From Candidatus Bathyarchaeota archaeon (lineage in GTDB: Archaea > Thermoproteota > Bathyarchaeia > TCS64), in NCBI GenBank assembly GCA_016934355.1, contig JAFGTA010000100.1, positions 1 through 13,392 of the forward strand: a stretch of DNA of 13,392 nucleotides. The letters are read 5' to 3'. A model generated the notes under the pieces. That model searched no databases. It was not told where the DNA came from and saw only the letters and a program-made list of their open reading frames with translations. Shown one piece after another: positions 1-5,739 of this stretch (within the stretch, counting starts at the first letter, position 1; the number at the start of each line of letters is the position of its first letter). Both the position numbers and the translations under genes were made by a program.

Positions 1-70
1 AGATACTACTGTGTATTCATTTCTATTCAAATACCAATTTTCTTCGTAAGTAGTTATCATTTTCACGATA

Positions 71-205
71 TTATAATAAATACTATTAGATTAAAATTTT
101 AGGCGGATACCCCCCAGTCCACCTCGTCTCGATTCGTCGACCCGGGTTTTCCCTTATCGTTGGTTACTTACGATAAGCGTTTTTCCGGGGCGTGAGTTAT
201 TATAG
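71..205 (+). repeat. RHS-cassette boundary repeat, copy A
   Basis: First of two diverged copies of a ~140-base non-coding element; the other is at 1911-2057. Shared landmarks in the same order are an AT-rich lead with 'aataaata', 'aaaattttgggtgg/aggcgg', an identical 'ggataccccccag' block at 105-117 here (allowing for edges), 'ccacct', 'ggttttcccttat', 'ggttactt' or 'tgttactt', and a T-run. The middle part (about 126-146) is poorly conserved and differs in length by 9 bases. It sits just before the RHS core fragment, as copy B sits just after the orphan core scrap, so it looks like a recurrent tail or boundary of RHS tip cassettes. No protein is convincingly encoded: both copies carry a TAG right before the only frame that stays conserved. 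Function is unknown. Confidence 0.75.
153..184 (+). terminator. Hairpin plus T-run in boundary repeat copy A
   Basis: An 8-bp perfect stem (cttatcgt at 153-160 with acgataag at 170-177) around a 9-base loop is followed by 'cgttttt' ending at 184. It resembles a bacterial intrinsic terminator, although the stem is AT-rich and archaeal termination normally relies on T-runs alone. The copy B hairpin keeps the pairing with different bases, which supports a real structure. It could end transcription of a cassette lying upstream of the window, or be a recombination or RNA element. Confidence 0.5.
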
Positions 206-282
206 AATATTTGGTTCATATTGTTTTTATTCATATTTATTGGGGTGTCATGTAATTTGCACGGGATATCACTAGTTTTGGT

Positions 283-347
283 TTGGTGCTAGGAAATAGG
301 GTGAACATGACCAGGGGTGTCACTACGGTCGCCTATAGCTACGCGAG
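283..347 (+). pseudogene. Frameshifted 5' remnant of the RHS core
   Basis: Read from 283, this stretch gives LVLGNRVNMTRGVTTVAYSY, typical RHS text (N-R-x-x-M-T ... Y-x-Y-D). It leads straight into the core ORF at 348 if one base is restored in 'tacgcgagatggac' near 343-345: 'tacgacgagatggac' would read YDEMD. As written, the frame shifts by one. A stop (taa, 253-255) lies upstream in this frame, and RHS similarity seems to begin about 283, so the cassette never extended to a full gene here. A sequencing error could also explain the missing base. Confidence 0.55.
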
Positions 348-1523
348 ATGGACAGGATCACGTCCGCCACGGGCATGGGCTTCACGTGGGACGACAACGG
401 GAACCTCCTCACGTGGGACGACGGGGTGGATGATTGGACGTACCGTTACGGCCCTGAGGATAGGCTGATCAACGTGGGGAAGAACGGCGGCTTCTCGGCT
501 CATTACACGTATGACGCGGGTGGGCGGCGGGTCAGGAGCCTGGACGGAGGCGGCGTCACCGACTACCTGTACAGCGGGTTGAACGTCATAGACGAGGTGA
601 GCGGAGGCGCACACGAGAAACACTATTACGCCGGGGGCATGCACATCGCGAGCAACAGCGGCGGCACCATAGAGTATTATCACCAAGACCACCTGGGCTC
701 GACGCGGCTCAAGACGGACGGCGCAGGCGACGTCGTATACGAGAGCAACTACGAGCCCTACGGACCCGGGGTAGACGAGACTGGCTCTGAGGAGTTCAGG
801 TACACGGGGAAGCAGGAGGACCCCACGGGGCTCTACTACTTCGGCGCCCGCTACTACGACTCCGTCACGGGGAGGTTCACCACCCGCGACACCGTGCTCG
901 GGGACCTCACCGACCCCCAGAGCCTGAACAGGTACAGCTACTGCAGAAACAACCCCCACAAATACACAGACCCAGACGGACTCATATTCGTAGCCGATGA
1001 TATCGCAGCTTTATTAGTATGTGGGTTAATCGGTGGTTCAATAGCGGGTGGGGCTTACTACCTACATTCTACCCCTAGAAGCGAATGGAATGCCGGGGCT
1101 TTCTCAGGGGCAGTCATTGCAGGCGCTATGGTTGGCGCATCATCAGCGGTCACTGCTAGCGCAGTAGCTGCAGGAGCTTTGTCTATTGCAGTCGGATTAG
1201 GTATAAACGCTGTCGTAGCGTCAAGTGCTTATGTTGTGAATTCAGCATACAACTACGCAGGAGGTCTTGAGTTGAAATATGATCCAGTGGTACACGGTGC
1301 AGATGTAGCTATGGATACTGTGTCTTTTTTAAATCCGATTAGTGTAGGCAATGATATTGTGGATGAGGTTATCAATACATTTGCCGAGGAAAAAGCAAAA
1401 ACTGCAATTATTACAACCATCAAAAACGCGCAAGACTATGATCCATGGGTTGAAGACTATTATTATATTCAACCGAGTACGGTAATTTTCGATTGGGATA
1501 TAGCTGAAAGTAATAGATGGTAA
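348..1523 (+). CDS. RHS repeat-associated core fragment with variable C-terminal tip (5'-truncated, frameshifted)
   Basis: C-terminal part of an RHS/YD-repeat polymorphic toxin. Residues 1-212 are the RHS-associated core: YD-repeat pieces ('YTYDAGGRRV', 'YYHQDHLGSTRLKTDGAG', 'GLYYFGARYYDSVTGRF', 'LNRYSYCRNNPHKYTDPDGL'). The core ends in PHKYTDPDGL, matching the PxxxxDPxGL self-cleavage motif that frees the toxin tip in RHS proteins. Residues 213-391 are the tip: a Gly/Ala-rich hydrophobic stretch (about 230-300), then an acidic, aromatic C-terminus that I do not recognise. DNA changes from GC-rich to AT-rich right after DPDGL, as expected for exchangeable tips. The ATG at 348 is an internal Met of the family pattern 'YSYDEMDRI'; the preceding residues lie in another frame (see 283-347), so this is probably a displaced cassette or pseudogene rather than a complete gene. 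The shell and N-terminal export parts are absent. Confidence 0.85.
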   Translation: MDRITSATGMGFTWDDNGNLLTWDDGVDDWTYRYGPEDRLINVGKNGGFSAHYTYDAGGRRVRSLDGGGVTDYLYSGLNVIDEVSGGAHEKHYYAGGMHIASNSGGTIEYYHQDHLGSTRLKTDGAGDVVYESNYEPYGPGVDETGSEEFRYTGKQEDPTGLYYFGARYYDSVTGRFTTRDTVLGDLTDPQSLNRYSYCRNNPHKYTDPDGLIFVADDIAALLVCGLIGGSIAGGAYYLHSTPRSEWNAGAFSGAVIAGAMVGASSAVTASAVAAGALSIAVGLGINAVVASSAYVVNSAYNYAGGLELKYDPVVHGADVAMDTVSFLNPISVGNDIVDEVINTFAEEKAKTAIITTIKNAQDYDPWVEDYYYIQPSTVIFDWDIAESNRW

Positions 1524-1711
1524 TCATGCAAATCAATAATTTAGCTAGACTTGTGATTATTATCATCTTTATCTGGAATATATGTATCTTTTTTCTTGTT
1601 GTTAAAGATAATTTATTTTTAGGTTTAATAATTATGCTGATTGGCGACCTGATTTTATATGGGATTTTAAATAAGATAAACAACAAGCCGTTTTTTAATA
1701 ATTTTATATAA
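1517..1711 (+). CDS. Small two-helix membrane protein, candidate immunity protein
   Basis: A 64-residue protein whose ATG overlaps the end of the RHS tip gene by 7 bases (atggtaa); a second ATG at 1526 is also possible. Two hydrophobic helices are visible, about residues 11-28 (VIIIIFIWNICIFFLVV) and 33-50 (LFLGLIIMLIGDLILYGIL), followed by a short polar tail. It is AT-rich like the toxin tip and unlike the RHS core. In RHS and other polymorphic toxin systems a small immunity gene normally follows its toxin tip directly, so position and matching base composition suggest that role. A membrane immunity protein would fit a tip acting at the membrane. No family is recognised; the role is inferred from position only, and a low-complexity spurious ORF cannot be excluded. 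Confidence 0.5.
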   Translation: MVIMQINNLARLVIIIIFIWNICIFFLVVKDNLFLGLIIMLIGDLILYGILNKINNKPFFNNFI

Positions 1712-1748
1712 TCTAATTATTACTGATAGTTTTAATGACGCTTGTAGG

Positions 1749-1871
1749 GTGCACATAGCCTCGAACAGCAGCGGCGTGGTCGAGTACTACCATCAGGATC
1801 ATCTCGGCTCGACGCGTCTCAAGACCAACTCGACGGGAGGCGTCATCTACGAGAGCAACTACGAGTCGTAT
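1749..1871 (+). pseudogene. Orphan RHS core fragment (41 codons)
   Basis: Translation gives VHIASNSSGVVEYYHQDHLG followed by STRLKTNSTGGVIYESNYES and Y. It aligns without gaps to residues 98-138 of the RHS core upstream (639-761), with 31 of 41 residues identical. On both sides homology stops abruptly against AT-rich DNA; the frame runs a further nine codons to a stop at 1896-1898 with unrelated residues. There is no start or ribosome site. It is the remains of a second RHS cassette, lying between the putative immunity gene and boundary repeat copy B. Its retained GC-rich codon use suggests fairly recent truncation or continued exchange with intact RHS genes. Confidence 0.85.
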
Positions 1872-1910
1872 GAATTTCATTGTATAATTTGGAGATAATT
1901 TCTCAAGCAA

Positions 1911-2057
1911 TTTAATAATAAATACATGTAGAATAAAATTTTGGGTGGATACCCCCCAGCCCACCTTCTCCTGTCGCGGTTGTTTCTACGACTTTGGTTT
2001 TCCCTTATAATTTGTTACTTGTTATAGCTTTTTTACGGGCTTCGTATTATTTTTTAG
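1911..2057 (+). repeat. RHS-cassette boundary repeat, copy B
   Basis: Second copy of the element at 71-205, in direct orientation, about 1.85 kb downstream. It keeps the 'aaaatttt..g.ggataccccccag.ccacct' block (about 1934-1965), the 'ggttttccctta' block, 'tgttactt', a hairpin and a 6-T run. The inter-block spacer is longer than in copy A. It follows the orphan RHS core scrap by about 40 bases. Together the two copies bracket one RHS core + tip + small membrane protein unit. Confidence 0.75.
2004..2034 (+). terminator. Hairpin plus T-run in boundary repeat copy B
   Basis: The stem pairs 2004-2011 with 2021-2027, with one bulged T, and is followed by 'ctttttt' (2028-2034). Against copy A, the pair C158-G172 becomes A2009-T2023, G159-C171 becomes A2010-T2022, and T160-A170 becomes T2011-G2021. 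Pairing is therefore kept while sequence changes. A terminator at the end of the RHS cassette is the simplest reading. Confidence 0.5.
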
Positions 2058-2154
2058 CTATTTTTATCTTATCTACCATGCGGGTTATCGATTATATAGA
2101 ACGATTTGAGCTAGTAACAACTTGCGGTTATAACGGGAAAAAGTTCTGATAAAC

Positions 2155-3300
2155 TTATCGACAGAGCTTACGCAGTGACCTCTTCCTTGTTAGGATGATT
2201 AAGGAGCCTACTCCAATTAAGAGAGGGATCATTGAATACCCGGGTATATTGTTTGGCTTCACGTTTCCGGTTGCTTCCCTTGCCGAGTAACGCGTTTGAA
2301 TCTGACTCCATGTCCATGTCTCGGCGTCGAGTTTCCAGGTATCACTGAAATGAATGTAACTGGTATTGACCCCGCCGAAGAGAATGAAGCAGAGCTCAGA
2401 CTCGACATAAACCATGTCAGAGATAACCCTACGCGAAGGAAAAACAGGAGAATCCAATTCAGTCCAACTCGTATCCTCTATATTGAACACCCATGTCTCG
2501 TTTAGCTGTCCTTCACCGTACGTGCCTCCGAAAACTGCTAGCGAGGAATGTTCAGGACTGTAGCCTACAGCGCCCCAGTATCTTCCGTGAGGCTTGTTTA
2601 ATCCGCTGGATTGAATCCACGAGCCATTATCTGGGGAAAAGAACCAAACCTCATCAACGTAGTCGCGGGAAGTGGGGGATCTAAGATGCCCTCCATAGAG
2701 GATCACCCGCTCCCCAAATGAGTCGTATTCAAGGCTTTGCCCATACATTCTACCCGGGTTACTATATGTCTCATACTCGGACCAAGTGTTTGTCTCAGGA
2801 TCAAACATCCAACTATCGCTCTTAAGCCCATATCTGCCATATCCTCCGTATAAAATGAAGATCTTTCGACTGGGATCGTATATCATATCGAAGTCGCTTC
2901 TTCCCTCTGGGCTTGTCTCGGTCTCTATTTCAGTCCATTTCTCTGTCCTGCAGTCGAAGATCCATGTGTCGCCGATTCTTCCCGCGCTGGTTTGGCCTCC
3001 GAACAATAGTATTGATTCTTTGTCCGGGTTGTATGCCATCGAGTGCTCGCCCCTTGAGCTTGGTCCGTCGATCGTCAACTGGGTCCATGTATTATCAGCG
3101 GTGGAGAAGACCCAGGTATCATCATAATATTCGTTTTTTTGTCCGAAGGTATTTCCCCCGAATAGTATAACCCGGTTATTCTTTGAATCATACACCATCT
3201 TATGCCCAGCTCTGGGAGATAATTCTCCACTGTTTTGCGCCTTAACATTTGAAACAGGAATCAACAGAAATAAAATAAATAGGACCTTCAGGATTCGCAT
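2155..3300 (-). CDS. Secreted, membrane-anchored kelch-repeat protein
   Basis: About 381 residues from the ATG at 3300. The N-terminus (MRILKVLFILFLLIPVSNVKA) is a signal peptide. Six kelch repeats follow, each with a diglycine strand (LFGG, LFGG, LYGG, LYGG, VFGG, LFGG) and a downstream 'DTWxF...W' strand, enough for one six-bladed beta-propeller. The C-terminus has a Pro-Gly-Tyr stretch, a hydrophobic helix (SMIPLLIGVGSLIILT) and a basic tail (RKRSLRKLCR), the layout of archaeal C-terminal membrane anchors or sorting signals. The propeller should therefore face outside. Its ligand is unknown; kelch propellers usually bind protein or glycan. A TTG at 3309 is an alternative start. I prefer the ATG because it gives a cleaner signal peptide and lies ~30 bases from a TATA-like 'caatttaag' (3329-3337, minus strand). 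It is a single gene, facing away from the acyl-CoA synthetase operon. Confidence 0.85.
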   Translation of the reverse strand: MRILKVLFILFLLIPVSNVKAQNSGELSPRAGHKMVYDSKNNRVILFGGNTFGQKNEYYDDTWVFSTADNTWTQLTIDGPSSRGEHSMAYNPDKESILLFGGQTSAGRIGDTWIFDCRTEKWTEIETETSPEGRSDFDMIYDPSRKIFILYGGYGRYGLKSDSWMFDPETNTWSEYETYSNPGRMYGQSLEYDSFGERVILYGGHLRSPTSRDYVDEVWFFSPDNGSWIQSSGLNKPHGRYWGAVGYSPEHSSLAVFGGTYGEGQLNETWVFNIEDTSWTELDSPVFPSRRVISDMVYVESELCFILFGGVNTSYIHFSDTWKLDAETWTWSQIQTRYSAREATGNVKPNNIPGYSMIPLLIGVGSLIILTRKRSLRKLCR

Positions 3301-3632
3301 TGTCTTCAAATATGAACGCTTCTAGCCTCTTAAATTGACTCAAGCAAGAATCATGACAAAATAAGATGGACTCATACAAGAGGGATATACCTAAGGACGA
3401 GCCCCCAGCTGATCCGCCAATAAAATTATCGATAGGGGCATTCATAGCACGATTTTTCGTCGTACAGCGTCAAAGTAGAGGACAGTGACTAGAACGAAAT
3501 AATGCAAGTAAAATTGTTCAGATACGCACTGAGAGACGATTAAGGGAGCCAACAGAAGTTCTTAACTGTGGGTAAGGAAACGCGTATCCAAGTAAATGTT
3601 GACGATCCGTACATGCGTGTGGAGGTTAGCAG
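3301..3632. other. Divergent intergenic region, kelch gene / acd-ior operon
   Basis: A 332-base gap between two divergent genes. The left end carries the TATA-like 'caatttaag' (minus strand) for the kelch gene. The right end carries a clear Shine-Dalgarno 'ggaggt' at 3621-3626, six bases before the ATG at 3633, and an AT-rich 'agtaaatgtt' at 3591-3600 that could be the TATA region of the operon. No tRNA, hairpin or conserved protein was seen in the middle; the short ORF on the minus strand at 3242-3445 looks random. Confidence 0.5.
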
Positions 3633-5738
3633 ATGAGTGACGTGAAGAACATTATCTCCAAAGCCAGGGAACAGAAGCGGAACACCTTGTTTGAGCACGA
3701 AGCAAAGGATGTGCTGTCTCTTATTGGGCTACCCACGACGCGATACCGGGTTGTAAAGAATAAGAAGGAAGCAGTCAAGGCCGCACACGAGATCGGTTTT
3801 CCCGTTGTGCTGAAAATCGTGTCGTCCCAAGTGCTCCACAAGTCCGACGCCGGCGGCGTAGCCCTCGATATCGAGGGCGAGGACGAGCTGATCACATGCT
3901 ACGATAGGATCGTTGACAGAGTCAAGGAGAAGGTCCCAGATGCTGATATACGCGGCGTCCTCGTGGAGGAGATGGCGTCACCGTCAGTGGAGGTTATCGT
4001 CGGAGCCACCAGAGACGCCCAGTTCGGCCCAACGGTAATGTTCGGCGTCGGTGGGATACTAACCGAGATAATAAGAGATGTCTCATTCAGGGTTGCACCA
4101 TTCACATTCGACGAAGCCATCGAGATGATGGGGGAGATAAAGTCTCACGAGGTACTGGAAGGCGCACGGGGATTACCCCAGGCGGATAAAGCCGTACTCG
4201 CGGATATACTGGTGAAAACATCCAAGCTGATGCTTAAGAATCCCGGCATCGCCGCGATAGACCTTAACCCCGTGATAGTGTACGAATACGCTGCGAAGAT
4301 CGTCGACGCCAGGATCATTCTAGGGGACGAAGACAACGAGGTTGGAGATGATGAACCCGCCGAAACGTTGGGCGCGGTTCTGGACCCATCGTCAGTAGCC
4401 GTTGTGGGCGCATCGGCCAACTCCGATAAAATAGGGCACAAGATACTGAAAAACATCGTCGACGCCGGGTTCTCCGGCGCGGTTTACCCGGTCAATCCCC
4501 GTGGGGGAGAGATCCTGGGGCTAGAAGCCTATCCCAGCGTGCTAGACATACCCGGAGACGTTGAGGCAGTGGTAGTGGTGGTTCCCTCAAGGTTTGTGCC
4601 GGGAGTCATAGATGAGTGCGTCAAGAAGGGAGTCAAGGGTGCCGTGATAATATCGAGCGGCTTCAAGGACATAGGGCCCGAAGGCGCTAAACTGGAGAAA
4701 GAGGTACTCGAGAAGGCGGCTCAGGGAGGGATCAGAATAGTTGGCCCTAACTGCCAGGGCGTCAGCAACCCTGTCTCCGGGTTCTGCGCGACGTGGCCAC
4801 TCATAAAAAGAGTTGGCGACGTGGCAGTGATCTCACAGAGCGGCAGCATCGCCCTCGAGGTCCCGTCTTGGCTCGTCGATAATCACCTCGGGTACAGCAA
4901 ATCCATCGCTCTGGGGAACAAATCAGATGTCGACGAAGCGGACCTGATCTCATGGTTCGGCAGCGACGAGGATACTAGGGTAATCGCCGTCTACACAGAG
5001 GGAACAAACGAAGGCAGAAAGTTGATGAAAGCGGTGAGCTGCGCCTCCTCCCAAAAACCTGTCCTCATATTGAAGGGCGGTAAGACGGAGGCGGGCAGGA
5101 GGGCTGTCCTTGCTCACACAGGTTCACTCGCAGGCAGCAACCAGGTCTTCGAGGCAGCCGTCTCCCAGAGCGGAGGCTTCTGCGTCGGGAGCTTGGAGGA
5201 GCTTCTCGACGCCGCGAAGGCATTCTCAATGTTACCTGTACCGGGCGGCTCTAATCTGCTTGTGGTTACGAGCTCAGGAGGCGCTGGCATCCTGTCTTCC
5301 GACGCCTCGGAGAAGGCGGAGTTAACCTTAAACCCTCTCTCTCGGAACACGGTCTCCAAGCTCAAAGCGGTTTTACCTGATTACTGCATACTGAGGAACC
5401 CACTCGACCTCACAGGAAACGCTTTAACGGAACCCGACATGTACAGAAAGGTTCTCGAAGTTGCTTTGGAGACTGACGAGGTAGATATGATCCTCGTCGT
5501 CTTCGGCGATCCTATACCAGACACAGTAGATATTTTGAGAAAAGTAGTAGAGAAGGCCAAGAAGAAAGGAGTACCAGTGGCTGTGAACTACCTTGGAGGA
5601 GCAGATGTCCAGAAGGTTGAGGTCGATGCTCTGCAAAGGAATGGTATCCCGGTTTTCCAGACTCCGGAGAGAGCTATTACCGCTCTGGGATGCATGAACA
5701 GGTATCGTTTGAACAGGAGTATTTTAGGAGACAAGTAA
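3633..5738 (+). CDS. ADP-forming acyl-CoA synthetase, fused beta-alpha (likely aryl-acetyl-CoA/acetyl-CoA)
   Basis: A 701-residue NDP-forming acyl-CoA synthetase: acyl-CoA + ADP + Pi gives acid + CoA + ATP, in the cytoplasm. Residues 1 to about 230 are the ATP-grasp (beta) part, with 'PVVLKIVSSQVLHKSDAGGV', whose His69 matches the second phospho-histidine of ACD beta subunits. Residues about 240-700 are the alpha part: CoA-binding Rossmann domain ('LDPSSVAVVGAS'), 'GPNCQGVSNP', succinyl-CoA-ligase-like 'VAVISQSGSIA', and 'AHTGSLAGS' with catalytic His495. The order beta-then-alpha is the reverse of the common alpha-beta fusions such as E. coli Pat/YfiQ and Giardia ACD. The start is set by GGAGGT six bases upstream. 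It ends one base before iorA, so the natural substrate is probably the aryl-acetyl-CoA made by IorAB, as with the ACS II type of Thermococcales. A protein acetyltransferase role is unlikely because no GNAT domain is attached. Confidence 0.9.
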   Translation: MSDVKNIISKAREQKRNTLFEHEAKDVLSLIGLPTTRYRVVKNKKEAVKAAHEIGFPVVLKIVSSQVLHKSDAGGVALDIEGEDELITCYDRIVDRVKEKVPDADIRGVLVEEMASPSVEVIVGATRDAQFGPTVMFGVGGILTEIIRDVSFRVAPFTFDEAIEMMGEIKSHEVLEGARGLPQADKAVLADILVKTSKLMLKNPGIAAIDLNPVIVYEYAAKIVDARIILGDEDNEVGDDEPAETLGAVLDPSSVAVVGASANSDKIGHKILKNIVDAGFSGAVYPVNPRGGEILGLEAYPSVLDIPGDVEAVVVVVPSRFVPGVIDECVKKGVKGAVIISSGFKDIGPEGAKLEKEVLEKAAQGGIRIVGPNCQGVSNPVSGFCATWPLIKRVGDVAVISQSGSIALEVPSWLVDNHLGYSKSIALGNKSDVDEADLISWFGSDEDTRVIAVYTEGTNEGRKLMKAVSCASSQKPVLILKGGKTEAGRRAVLAHTGSLAGSNQVFEAAVSQSGGFCVGSLEELLDAAKAFSMLPVPGGSNLLVVTSSGGAGILSSDASEKAELTLNPLSRNTVSKLKAVLPDYCILRNPLDLTGNALTEPDMYRKVLEVALETDEVDMILVVFGDPIPDTVDILRKVVEKAKKKGVPVAVNYLGGADVQKVEVDALQRNGIPVFQTPERAITALGCMNRYRLNRSILGDK

Positions 5739-5739
5739 A

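Noticed and set aside
93..176. A short conserved reading frame (KILGGYPP...FSLI..YL) in both boundary repeats, with indels that keep frame.
   Set aside because: Both copies have a TAG immediately before this frame, no start codon, and the hairpin covaries at the nucleotide level. More likely a structural element.
339..959. A 206-residue ORF on the minus strand opposite the RHS core.
   Set aside because: The plus strand matches the RHS family along its whole length; the minus frame has low-complexity Val/Arg/Pro text typical of a GC-rich antisense shadow.
1713..1964. An 83-residue minus-strand ORF over the orphan RHS scrap and repeat B.
   Set aside because: The plus-strand reading is clearly RHS core; this frame is its antisense.
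71..2057. Insertion sequence or transposon explanation for the two direct repeats.
   Set aside because: No transposase-like ORF, terminal inverted repeats or short target duplications were seen between or around them.
3242..3445. A minus-strand ORF reading through the kelch 5' end.
   Set aside because: It overlaps the signal peptide codons of the kelch gene in another frame and shows no family features.
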